Assembly: GCF_023702635.1 (NCBI RefSeq)
Contig: NZ_CP098455.1
Span: 1,054,001-1,118,000, forward strand
Origin: Spongiibacter taiwanensis
GTDB lineage: Bacteria; Pseudomonadota; Gammaproteobacteria; Pseudomonadales; Spongiibacteraceae
Direction: 5' to 3'
DNA length: 64,000 nucleotides
The notes beneath the pieces are model-generated. The model searched no databases and was not told where the DNA came from. It worked only from the letters and a program-made list of their open reading frames with translations. Positions within the stretch are counted from its first letter, which is position 1. Each line of letters starts with the position of its first letter. This document shows, in pieces, positions 25,443-33,454 of the stretch. The translations under genes were made by a program, and so were the position numbers.

Positions 25443-26757
25443 TGTATGATTCAGATACATGGGTAACACATTATTTCAAATACATGGGTTACACTTTTAT
25501 CGTCCAATAGGGGAAGGCTTTACCGCCAATATTGCGCTGGTTAAAGCCACCCAACCTAATGGGTCCAAAGTAGATATCCCAAATTCCATCGTCAACCTGC
25601 TCAAGTCCCACACGCTCACCTTTGAGGGAATGGGACACATAGACCTGCCCGCCGCCCCAATAGATTGTGCCGCTGCGCTGCACCTTCATTACAGAGTAGT
25701 AACTGGGGTACTCCAGCTCCGGAAGTCGCTCGGGATAATGCCGCTGCGAAGCGCTGTAACACGCCTGAGGTACGCTAAGCGCCAGTGATTCGTGTGGGCG
25801 CTGCTCATTGTAGTCTCGCCGAAAGATATCCATACAATGCTGCTGAGCTGCCATCGTGTCAGCGACGGGCTTGGTGACGACCTGCTTCATGGTCCGATGC
25901 ATCCGTTCATGGCGCCCATTTTGTTGGGGCATTCCCGGTTTGATGCGCTCGGGCACAATGCCCAGCCGCACCCACCAGACCGACAAAGCAGAAAGGCCCC
26001 CTGGCGCTTTGCTGGCGAAGGGAACCCCATTGTCACTGCGAATTCGTCGAGGCAGCCCATACTCTTTGAATAGCTGCTCAAAGACTTGCTTAGCCGCCTT
26101 TGTTTCGGTTCCCTCAAGCCCCTGACAGCCCAATAGAAATCGGCTGTGATGATCCATCACCGTCAGCGGAAAGCACCACGGCCCGTGGCCAAGCTTGAAC
26201 TGCCCCTTAAAATCCACACTCCACAAATCATTGGGGGCAGCGACCGGCGCAAAGGGCTCACGATAAGGACTGACCCGTCGCCTGGGTTGGCGGGCCTCAA
26301 TCAAGCCGTGTCGCTTAAGAATGTTGTGAATGCTAGTGATCGACGGCACCGGTGTATCAGGAAACTGCTCTCGGAGCTTTTGCTGGATCTTCTTCGGGCC
26401 CAACGTCATACGACCGATACAACGAGACGCCACCACCGCCTGCTCAATGGCGTAGGGGATCGCCGCTGGGTGATGAAGAGGCCGGCGGCTTCGCTCTTGG
26501 AGGCCCTCAATGCCGGAGGCTTGGTATCGCTCGACCCACTTGTAGCCGGTCTTACGGCTGATGCCGTAGTAGCGGCATAGCTCAGCAAAATAGCGCCGAC
26601 CACCGCGAAGATAATCGCTAATAAATAACACTCGTTCGTCCATCGGTTTCACATCTCGCCAAGGCATGAGCACCTCCTATCCGGTGCTCACTATTTAACC
26701 AATGTGTTACCTATGTATTTGAAACAAACTGTTACCTATGTTGTTGAACCCTACACA
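25443..26757 (-). mobile_element. IS481-type insertion sequence, about 1.31 kb, intact
   Basis: The element has imperfect terminal inverted repeats: left TGTATGATTCAGATACATGG, right (inverted) TGTGTAGGGTTCAACAACAT. Each end contains two spaced copies of ACATRGGTAACA-like boxes, likely transposase sites. The hexamer CACACC lies at 25437-25442 and again at 26754-26759, fitting a 6-bp target duplication. If that is right, the IS ends at 26753; if the TGT...ACA ends are right, at 26757. Comparison with repeat copy B gives the same reconstructed empty site in both cases. Confidence 0.88.
25489..26667 (-). CDS. IS481-family DDE transposase
   Basis: The 392-residue transposase starts at ATG 26667, 5 bp after GGAGG. 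It has an N-terminal helix-turn-helix (FAELCRYYGISRKTGYKWVERYQ, about residues 27-50) that binds the inverted repeats, and an rve-type catalytic core with the DDE triad: Asp in WSVDFKGQF, Asp in RSDNGVPF and Glu in QQNGRHERMHR. The frame is intact and fills nearly the whole element, so the IS may still be active. A beta-rich C-terminal tail (IYWGGGQVYVS) follows, as usual in this family. Confidence 0.93.
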   Translation of the reverse strand: MPWRDVKPMDERVLFISDYLRGGRRYFAELCRYYGISRKTGYKWVERYQASGIEGLQERSRRPLHHPAAIPYAIEQAVVASRCIGRMTLGPKKIQQKLREQFPDTPVPSITSIHNILKRHGLIEARQPRRRVSPYREPFAPVAAPNDLWSVDFKGQFKLGHGPWCFPLTVMDHHSRFLLGCQGLEGTETKAAKQVFEQLFKEYGLPRRIRSDNGVPFASKAPGGLSALSVWWVRLGIVPERIKPGMPQQNGRHERMHRTMKQVVTKPVADTMAAQQHCMDIFRRDYNEQRPHESLALSVPQACYSASQRHYPERLPELEYPSYYSVMKVQRSGTIYWGGGQVYVSHSLKGERVGLEQVDDGIWDIYFGPIRLGGFNQRNIGGKAFPYWTIKV

Positions 26758-27017
26758 CCCCGGCTGCGCTGCCGATGGCGAAAAGATGCCATCGGTACCC
26801 TGCGCTCCTCAGTCGTCGCGGCGCGGAAAAAACTCGCCTGCGGCTCAAACAGTTTTCCGCTTTAATCCGCGTCGACTTCCGGTGCTCGGCAGCTCCACAA
26901 GGGGGAAAGGCCGCGGCATCGAGTTTAGTTGGTTTTAAATACCTCCAACAGAATAGAAAGTTGCGCCATATTCAAAACTAAAAGCATTCCTTTCGGAGTG
27001 CGGGGGTTAATCCCCCT

Positions 27018-27216
27018 TTGAGCTCGGTGAGCATCGCAGAAATCCAATGGGAGTCTTTTAGCGAGGACTGTTTGAGCCGCAGGCGAGTTCCGCAGCGTTC
27101 CCATTGGATTTTGAGAAGCGCAACGCACCCGAAGGGCGAGCGATTGGGGCGCCCTTTTTCTTGCCTACTTCTTTTTTGGCGCAAAAAAGAAGTAGGTCGC
27201 CCAGCTGGGCGAAACC
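27018..27216. repeat. Intergenic palindrome repeat, copy B (inverted relative to copy A)
   Basis: It contains the inverse of the copy A signature: GTTTGAGCCGCAGGCGAG at 27070-27087, a perfect 14-bp hairpin CCTACTTCTTTTTT / AAAAAAGAAGTAGG at 27164-27196, and the palindrome TCGCCCAGCTGGGCGA at 27197-27212 followed by AACC. Together with 26758-27017, which holds the rest of copy A and unassigned sequence, this accounts for the 595-bp gene-free stretch before the PBP1b gene. Short frames across it look like repeat by-products. Confidence 0.75.
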
Positions 27217-27352
27217 AGTGCCATCAGCAAATACAATAAACCCAACAGGGTCTCCATCAAGCCCAACCAAAACCATCGCCAAAGATAAAAGCCCACCAAA
27301 ACCCCCAATCGTGCCCAGCGCTGGCAGAAAACCAGCAGCACCGCGTCGGCGA

Positions 27353-29647
27353 TTAGTCAAAAATCCCCTTAAACCACTGCCAGGCTTTCTGCCCATCAGG
27401 CACACACCCACTACTCTCCCGCGGCTCGCTGCCCTTGATAAACGGCATATACCGCGCATTGTCGCACCAGGATTGGGTGAGCTGACCGGTCTGGCTATCC
27501 ACCCACAAGTACTCCACACCCCGCACGGGCGAGAAGGGCATCTGCTCGGTGCTGGCCTCAGCCATGAACTGCCGCCACACCCGCAGCGCGCCACTGGCAC
27601 CGGTTAGCCCAGTGGAGGAGTTGTCGTCTTTGCCCATCCACACCACGGCCTGATAGTCGCCGGCAAAGCCGGCAAACCAGGAGTCTTTGGTCTGGTTGCT
27701 GGTACCGGTTTTGCCGGCCACGCGATAATCCTTGGGCAACATGTGGTAGACACTGGCCCCGGTGCCCTCACGTACGGTTTCCAACATGGCGTACTGCAAC
27801 ACATGCACGGGCGCGGGATTGATCACCTGCTTTGGCTTCTGCGGATAACGGGCGAGCAGCTCGCCCTCCTCATCGGCAATTGCATAAATGGTCCGCAGCG
27901 GAGTAAAGCGCCCGCCGGCAGCGATGGTCTGATACATGGCGGCCACTTCAATCGGTGCCAGCTCCGCGGCCCCCAGGAACATGGACGGCACTTCTAACAA
28001 GGGTCGTTGGATGCCCAGGGTCTTGAACATATCCATCACCTTGTCGACACCCACCGACATACCCAGGTGGGCGGTCGCCAGGTTATAGGAACGAGACAGT
28101 GCATAGTGCAGAGGGACAATGCCGTGGCTCTTGTTATCGTAGTTAGACGGCCGCCACACATCGCCATTGGCCAGCGGCACCGAGATAGGCTGATCTCGCA
28201 GCGGCGTAAGCAGGTTGTAGCGCTCGGGCTGGGCCAGCGCGGTGAGATACACCGCGGGCTTGGCCAGAGACCCAATCGGACGCAGGGCATCCAGCGCCCG
28301 GTTAAAGCCAGCGTAGCGGGGTTGGCTGCCACCGATCACGGCAACCACATCGCCGCTGTCTACCCGGGTGACCACCATCGCCACTTGCAGGTCTTTAACC
28401 CGTTCAGACAGACTCTTTAGCGCTTTCTGGGTGGCATTTTCCGCGCGCCGCTGAAGTACCGGATCAAAGGGGGTGAAAATCCGCAGGCCCTTGGTTTGCA
28501 GGTCCTGGCGCTGGTAGTCGCGGCCGAGTTGCCGCCGCACCAAATCGACATACGCCGGATAATAGCCCTCTAGCGCGGAGCTTTTCGCCAGCCCCAGGGG
28601 CTGAGCCTTCCAGCCTTCCAACTGTTCAGGGGTCAGCCAGCCCCGCTCGGCTAGCTCGCCCAAGACGATATTGCGTCGGGTCTTGGCCCGCTCAGGATGC
28701 CGCCAGGGATCGTAATAGGATGGCCCTTTAACCAGCCCCACCAGCATCGCGGTCTGGGCCAGATTGAGCTCGTGAATGGGACGGTTATAGTAGTGGCGGG
28801 CAGCCAGGCCAAAGCCGTGAATGGCGCGGTTACCTTCCTGCCCCAGATACACCTCGTTGATGTAGGCCTCAAGGATGCGATCCTTGCTGTAATGGACTTC
28901 GGTGAGAATCGACATCACCGCTTCCTTGGCCTTGCGCCACAGGCTACGCTCGTTGCTGAGAATGGTGTTCTTGACCAGCTGCTGGGTCAGGGTGCTGCCG
29001 CCCTGAACGGTGCGGCCGGCTTTAATATTCGCGATCATGGCCCGGATGATACTGCGCGGCGAAATCCCAAAATGGTGGTAGAAGCCGTTGTCCTCAACCT
29101 GCAACAGGGTTTCGATCATCATGCTGGGCACTTCATCCAGGCCCATCATCAAGCGGTCTTCGTGGCGGCCCGGGTAAACCCCACCAATAACCAGCGGATC
29201 CAGCTGGGCCTCAGCCAGACGCTGACCCAGTTTGTCTCTGACCACGGCAACGGTGGTCGCCCCCATTTCCACCTCAATGACCTGGGCGTCACGCATGCCG
29301 TCGGCAAAACGGAAAGGCCGCAGGTGAATGGAAAAGCGATCACCCTGCCGATAGTAACTGCCGGGCTGGCTGACCAGTCGCGACTGCTGATACCCCAGAC
29401 TCTGCAGCTCGGACTCAAGTTCATATGCCGTCAGAATGGCACCGGTGGCCAACACCAGCGGCCGCGCATATACCTTGGCTGGCTTATCGTACTGCTGATG
29501 GTCAAAGGCACCTCGAACCTGGGCATCAAAATAGGCGAACACCATCGCCAGCACCACCAGCCCAACCAATGACAACTTGATCAGCAAGCCACCCCAGAGC
29601 GATTTTTTACTACGGCCCTTGCCGGACTTCTTAGCTTTCCTAGCCAT
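27353..29647 (-). CDS. mrcB: Penicillin-binding protein 1B
   Basis: PBP1b is the bifunctional inner-membrane peptidoglycan synthase. The 764-residue product has a basic cytoplasmic tail (KAKKSGKGRSKK), one membrane helix (about 22-42), a UB2H-like domain (about 60-150) that contacts the LpoB/LpoP activator, a GT51 glycosyltransferase with catalytic Glu185 in VEDNGFYHHFG and GGSTLTQQLVKN, and a transpeptidase with Ser460 in GSLAKP, SRSYNLA and KTGTSNQ. All catalytic motifs are intact; length is close to pseudomonad PBP1b. It is divergent from the adenosine kinase gene. Confidence 0.96.
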   Translation of the reverse strand: MARKAKKSGKGRSKKSLWGGLLIKLSLVGLVVLAMVFAYFDAQVRGAFDHQQYDKPAKVYARPLVLATGAILTAYELESELQSLGYQQSRLVSQPGSYYRQGDRFSIHLRPFRFADGMRDAQVIEVEMGATTVAVVRDKLGQRLAEAQLDPLVIGGVYPGRHEDRLMMGLDEVPSMMIETLLQVEDNGFYHHFGISPRSIIRAMIANIKAGRTVQGGSTLTQQLVKNTILSNERSLWRKAKEAVMSILTEVHYSKDRILEAYINEVYLGQEGNRAIHGFGLAARHYYNRPIHELNLAQTAMLVGLVKGPSYYDPWRHPERAKTRRNIVLGELAERGWLTPEQLEGWKAQPLGLAKSSALEGYYPAYVDLVRRQLGRDYQRQDLQTKGLRIFTPFDPVLQRRAENATQKALKSLSERVKDLQVAMVVTRVDSGDVVAVIGGSQPRYAGFNRALDALRPIGSLAKPAVYLTALAQPERYNLLTPLRDQPISVPLANGDVWRPSNYDNKSHGIVPLHYALSRSYNLATAHLGMSVGVDKVMDMFKTLGIQRPLLEVPSMFLGAAELAPIEVAAMYQTIAAGGRFTPLRTIYAIADEEGELLARYPQKPKQVINPAPVHVLQYAMLETVREGTGASVYHMLPKDYRVAGKTGTSNQTKDSWFAGFAGDYQAVVWMGKDDNSSTGLTGASGALRVWRQFMAEASTEQMPFSPVRGVEYLWVDSQTGQLTQSWCDNARYMPFIKGSEPRESSGCVPDGQKAWQWFKGIFD

Positions 29648-29665
29648 CTAGTGAAACCAACAAAA

Positions 29666-29693
29666 TTGCAAAACCCCCGACAAACCGGATAAT
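29666..29693 (+). promoter_or_regulatory. Candidate sigma-70 promoter of the adenosine kinase gene
   Basis: TTGCAA and GATAAT are separated by 16 bp in the 80-bp space between the divergent mrcB and adenosine kinase starts, ending 34 bp before the kinase ATG. Confidence 0.5.
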
Positions 29694-29727
29694 AGCGGCA
29701 CTTTACCGCAAGTAACTGGCAAACAAG

Positions 29728-30726
29728 ATGAAAACATATCACCTCTACGGCATCGGTGCAGCGCTCGTGGACACAGAAATTCAAGTGACCGACGCAGAAC
29801 TTGAGACCCTGGGCGTGGAAAAAGGCATGATGACCCTGGTCGATGAGGTGCGTCAGCAAGCGCTGTTGGACCAGTTAGAAGGCCATTTGGTTCACTCCAA
29901 ACAAGCCAGCGGCGGCTCCGCCTGCAACTCGGTAACGGCGGCCGCCTACTTCGGTGCCAACTGTTACTTCTCGGGCAAGGTCGCCCAGGACGAATTCGGC
30001 CGCCTGTTCGTTGATGATATTCGCAAAGCCGGCATCGGCGGTGATCTGGTCATGAGCGAGGACCCCGGTGTGACCGGCAAATGTCTGGTGCTGATCAGCC
30101 CTGACGCCGAGCGCAGCATGAATACCCATTTGGGTATCAGCGCCGAGCTGTCGGTCAAAGAACTCAACGAGCAAGCCCTGGCCGAGTCGGAGTTCTTCTA
30201 TGTTGAGGGCTATCTGGTGACTTCCGAGAGCGGCCGGGCAGCCGCCATCCGTGGTCTGGAAATCGCCCGCCGCAACGGCGCGAAGACGGCGTTGAGCTTC
30301 TCTGATCCGGGCATTGTCACTCACTTCAAGGACGGTCTGAGCGAAATGCTGGGTGACGGTGTCGACCTGCTGTTCTGCAACGAGGCCGAAGCACTGAGCT
30401 GGTCCGGCGCCGAGCACCTGCAGGAGGCCATCACAGCACTCAAAACAATCGCCAAAACCTTTGCCATTACCCGCGGCGCAAACGGCGCGGTGGTGTTTGA
30501 TGGTCAGGCACTGCACACCATCCCCGCGGTTTCGGTAGACGCGGTTGACACCAATGGCGCCGGGGATATGTTCGCCGGGGCCTTCCTCTACGGCATTACC
30601 CACGGATTTGGCTACCAGCAGGCCGGTCAACTGGCAACCCATGCCGCCGCGATGGTGGTCTCGCAATACGGCCCCCGGTTGCCGGGCGAAGCCCATCAGG
30701 CAGCCTTGGCCGCGGTGTTTGGCTAG
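29728..30726 (+). CDS. Adenosine kinase, PfkB family
   Basis: The 332-residue cytosolic sugar-nucleoside kinase phosphorylates adenosine (inferred) to AMP. PfkB signatures are present: the substrate-binding ASGGSACNSVTAAAYFGA region (about residues 61-78), KVAQDEFGR, and the C-terminal DTNGAGDMFAGAFLYG with catalytic Asp in GAGD (about residue 275). The opening YHLYGIGAALVDTEIQVTD matches bacterial adenosine kinases of this group rather than ribokinase or fructokinase. The TAG stop codon overlaps the first bases of the palindromic element (copy 2), so that element abuts the gene exactly. Confidence 0.88.
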   Translation: MKTYHLYGIGAALVDTEIQVTDAELETLGVEKGMMTLVDEVRQQALLDQLEGHLVHSKQASGGSACNSVTAAAYFGANCYFSGKVAQDEFGRLFVDDIRKAGIGGDLVMSEDPGVTGKCLVLISPDAERSMNTHLGISAELSVKELNEQALAESEFFYVEGYLVTSESGRAAAIRGLEIARRNGAKTALSFSDPGIVTHFKDGLSEMLGDGVDLLFCNEAEALSWSGAEHLQEAITALKTIAKTFAITRGANGAVVFDGQALHTIPAVSVDAVDTNGAGDMFAGAFLYGITHGFGYQQAGQLATHAAAMVVSQYGPRLPGEAHQAALAAVFG

Positions 30727-30992
30727 GGCCTGTTAACACTAATTGGATTGCACCTGCTGGAAGGCATTTTTGCTTCCAGCTAGGCGGAGGTAGCGCAGTT
30801 TGGTTATTCCAAATAAGCGACCGAGAACGACGCTGGGGGCCAAAATGGCTCCAGCCCTTCGGGTTGTGGCTAAAAATCCACCACTCGTCGTCATTCGTCG
30901 TTCATTTGGAGCAACCAAACCTCTCTCCTCATTTCTAGATTGGCGAATTTTTAGCCACAACAGGCGTATTCCAATTAGTGTTAACAGGCCCT
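30725..30992. repeat. Palindromic intergenic element, copy 2 (268 bp)
   Basis: It is the second copy of the element at 21482, with perfect outer ends (GGGCCTGTTAACACTAATTGG and its inverse). It matches copy 1 almost throughout but lacks three GC-rich inserts. It fills most of the 329-bp gap between the adenosine kinase gene and the YajG gene, the remainder being a terminator. The minus-strand 73-codon frame it carries ends QQVQSN in both copies and looks like a by-product of the repeat. Confidence 0.85.
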
Positions 30993-31004
30993 AAGTTTAC
31001 AGGC

Positions 31005-31037
31005 AAAAAAATGGCGCCACTGAGGCGCCATTTTTTT
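31005..31037. terminator. Bidirectional terminator between adenosine kinase and yajG
   Basis: AAAAAAATGGCGCC pairs perfectly with GGCGCCATTTTTTT around a 5-nt loop. The A/T tails on both sides let it serve both convergent genes. Confidence 0.92.
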
Positions 31038-31055
31038 GTTGAAGCCGCCCCGAGA

Positions 31056-31646
31056 TCAGCGCTCTCGAATAAAGCTCATTAACTGGGGATCATCCAGCAT
31101 ATTCTCCAACACCTCTACCACCAGCGCGTTCACTTTCTCCACATTCTGCGCGGTGCTGGGGGCGTTGAAAAACTTCTCGTTGCGCTTCACCTTGTAACGG
31201 CCCTTGTAGTTACTGCCATCCTGACGAGACGCCTCCACCCGCACAATAGCAGCCATGTCCATATCGTGACCGACGCTATCGTTCTTGGGGTGGTTATACA
31301 CCAGCGATTCAAAAATCACATGCAGGTCTACGGTGTTGGGGTTGAGGCTGTCGACATTAAAGCCCAGCGCGGCCAGGTGACGCTCTAGCGGTGGCTGCAC
31401 CGCCAGCGACAGATCATTGGCGATAGAGAAGGTTGCAGTTTCGCGATACACCCCGCCGCGGCTACCCAGCACTTTATTGGCGCGCTGATCACTCACCCGC
31501 ACGTGCAAAGGCTCGCCGTTACCGGGACGACTGGTGGTCGGAGGAAACATGGGGTCAACGGTGATTTTCTGAGGGCTCTGGGCACAGGCCGTCAGCAGAA
31601 TTACGATGCTTGCTACAAATCCTTGAAGTAAACGCTGGCAGTTCAT
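31056..31646 (-). CDS. YajG-family lipoprotein
   Basis: The 196-residue product starts at ATG 31646 (AAGGAAC 6 bp upstream) with a lipoprotein signal ending LLTAC. The mature domain has the YajG pattern: VRVSDQRANKVLGSRGG, SLAVQPPLERHLAALGF and a C-terminal VEVLENMLDDPQLMSFI. YajG is an outer-membrane-directed lipoprotein of unknown function, in E. coli next to ampG; here it follows the DUF2333 gene by 19 bp, so the two are likely co-expressed. Confidence 0.85.
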   Translation of the reverse strand: MNCQRLLQGFVASIVILLTACAQSPQKITVDPMFPPTTSRPGNGEPLHVRVSDQRANKVLGSRGGVYRETATFSIANDLSLAVQPPLERHLAALGFNVDSLNPNTVDLHVIFESLVYNHPKNDSVGHDMDMAAIVRVEASRQDGSNYKGRYKVKRNEKFFNAPSTAQNVEKVNALVVEVLENMLDDPQLMSFIRER

Positions 31647-31665
31647 GATGGTTCCTTGAAGTAAA

Positions 31666-32700
31666 TTAACCTTGGGAGAGCAGATCGCGCAGATCAATGA
31701 TCGCGGCGTTGGCCCGAGAAATGTAAGAGCCCATCACCAGAGAGTGATTGGCGAGAAATCCAAAGCCGGTGCCATTTAATACCATTGGGCTATAAATTGT
31801 CTGCTGGGTTCCCTCCAGCTCGCGAATGATCTGACGCAGGCTTACCGTGGCGTTTTTGTTGGCCAATACGTCGGCGAAATCCACTTCAACCGCGCGCAGA
31901 AAATGAATCAGTGCCCAGGCGCTGCCCCGGGCCTCATAGAAAACATCATCGATCTTCAACCAGGGAGTTTTGACCTGCTTTTCGGTCGAGGTCGGCGTAG
32001 ATTGCCGCGCCGTGGGGTCATTGGCCAGGTCAGTATTCAAGCGGGGGCGGCCAACGCTGGCGCTCAAGCGCTGAGACAAACTCCCCATGCGCGACTCAAC
32101 TACGGTCAGCCAGTAGCGCAGATTATCTGCCCGGGCGTAAAACTGGGCATCTCCCTCGCGGCTGTCATTCAAGCGATCCCGGAAGGACTTCACATGCTTA
32201 ATCGCCTGACGGTATTCGGATTCCGAGGCGGGAATCGCCCAACTGTTGTTGGAAAAGTTGAAGCGCGGCTCGGCCTTGGCCAGATCGACGTCCTCTTGGG
32301 ACTGGGATTGGGAGCGGCTAAAACTCTCCCTCATAGCCCGGCTTAGGTCGCGCACCTGAATCAATACGCCGTATTCCCAGGCGGGCATATTGTCCATAAA
32401 CACACCGGGCGGCGTAATGTCGTTACTGATAAACCCGCCGGGCTTGTCCAATAGGGTTTCCGCCACATCGACTAAGGCAGAGGTGGTCGCCGTGCCCACA
32501 ATGCGATCACTGGCAGACTCGGCGTAGTAACTGGTTTCGGGCAAATCCGGGGTTGCGCTCCAGTAAATGCCAAGCACCGAGATAAACACCAGGTACAGCG
32601 CCAGCGCCACACCAATTATCTTGGGAAGTGCCGGGCCAAAGCGCTCGCTAACGCTTTCCTTTAATCCGCCAAGCACGCCCTTGATCTTTTCTAATGCCAT
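31666..32700 (-). CDS. DUF2333 family membrane-anchored protein
   Basis: The 344-residue product has one N-terminal membrane helix (IIGVALALYLVFISVLGIYW, about residues 28-47) and a large periplasmic helical domain. DUF2333 stretches include ESASDRIVGTATTSALVDVAETLLDKPGGF, ITPPGVFMDNMPAWEYG and VFYEARGSAWALIHFLRA. No function is established for the family; it is common in gammaproteobacteria. The internal region around residues 225-240 (PTARQSTPTSTEKQ) is low-complexity and probably disordered. Confidence 0.85.
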   Translation of the reverse strand: MALEKIKGVLGGLKESVSERFGPALPKIIGVALALYLVFISVLGIYWSATPDLPETSYYAESASDRIVGTATTSALVDVAETLLDKPGGFISNDITPPGVFMDNMPAWEYGVLIQVRDLSRAMRESFSRSQSQSQEDVDLAKAEPRFNFSNNSWAIPASESEYRQAIKHVKSFRDRLNDSREGDAQFYARADNLRYWLTVVESRMGSLSQRLSASVGRPRLNTDLANDPTARQSTPTSTEKQVKTPWLKIDDVFYEARGSAWALIHFLRAVEVDFADVLANKNATVSLRQIIRELEGTQQTIYSPMVLNGTGFGFLANHSLVMGSYISRANAAIIDLRDLLSQG

Positions 32701-32791
32701 GAATGCTCCGTTAGTTATTGCCCGGGGGTAAGCACCCAATCGGAATCACCCACCGGTTGAAAATCAACGTTCAACTGAAGATGGCAATCAC

Positions 32792-33301
32792 TCAGTGATG
32801 TCCTGACGACGGCGGCGACTTCAACACACTCACCACCGGCGCACGAACCTCCTTCGGGACGCCGTCAACCCGCAAGGAAAAGGTCACCATATCACCATCA
32901 CTTAGCGCCTGCTGCAGATTGAGCAGCATTAAATGCAAACCGCCTGGGGCGAAACTCACTCGGGCGCCCGCCTCAATCGTTAGCGCACTTTGCTTGCGCA
33001 TTGCCATCATGCCCTGGCGATGTTCGTGGGCATGAATTTCCAATGACGCCGCCACATCGCTAACACCCGCTGTAAGGGTAACCGGGGCCTCACCGGTGTT
33101 GAGCACTTCGAAAAATGCCGCCGTATTTTTTTGCGTCGGCGGCAATCCCCTGACGTAAGCGTCACTGACAATCAGCTCGGCCTGGGCCAAACTCACCACC
33201 AGATTCAACATTGTTGTAATAAGCAGGGCCCGGCCGCATCTAACGGAAAATGACCGCCACCCACTGAAACCGATATGCATGGGGGAACTACACCTCAACA
33301 T
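32792..33301 (-). CDS. PCu(A)C copper chaperone
   Basis: This periplasmic Cu(I) chaperone family delivers copper to cytochrome oxidase or Cu enzymes. The 169-residue product starts at ATG 33301, 8 bp from a GGAGGT ribosome binding site, with a signal peptide ending LAQA. The copper motif is present as IHAHEHRQGMMAMRK and, about 20 residues on, GGLHLMLL (H-x-M). The C-terminal SSGHH may add a metal ligand. It is divergent from dsbD, whose product could reduce thiols used in copper delivery; that link is inference. Confidence 0.88.
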   Translation of the reverse strand: MLRCSSPMHIGFSGWRSFSVRCGRALLITTMLNLVVSLAQAELIVSDAYVRGLPPTQKNTAAFFEVLNTGEAPVTLTAGVSDVAASLEIHAHEHRQGMMAMRKQSALTIEAGARVSFAPGGLHLMLLNLQQALSDGDMVTFSLRVDGVPKEVRAPVVSVLKSPPSSGHH

Positions 33302-33454
33302 GATTTTTACCTCCGACACGTCTACCGTTGCCGCACGCGCGACAGCGGTAAACCGGCCTCCCCGATTCGCCCGCGATCCACGTATACTGGCCGGTGAATT
33401 TTACCTGGGGAAGACCTGCCCCATGATAACGCCAGCAAAGTGGTGATGGTATTG

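Larger units (their letters stand above)
25378..26940. repeat. Intergenic palindrome repeat, copy A, interrupted by an IS
   Basis: Left part (25378-25442): the 16-bp palindrome TCGCCCAGCTGGGCGA at 25381-25396 followed by a perfect 13-bp hairpin (CTTACTTCTTTTT / AAAAAGAAGTAAG, loop GTGTG). The right part resumes at about 26760 with CTCGCCTGCGGCTCAAAC at 26833-26850. The same order occurs inverted in copy B to the right; the IS was therefore inserted inside this repeat. The exact right end of the repeat is not determined. Confidence 0.75.

Noticed and set aside
26738-27239. Short frames in the repeat patch right of the IS
   Set aside because: Composition follows the repeated palindromes and hairpins; no RBS or family match.
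21496-30960. Small minus-strand frames ending QQVQSN in both palindromic elements
   Set aside because: They lie wholly inside the repeats; stem changes and indels alter them freely, so protein function is unlikely.
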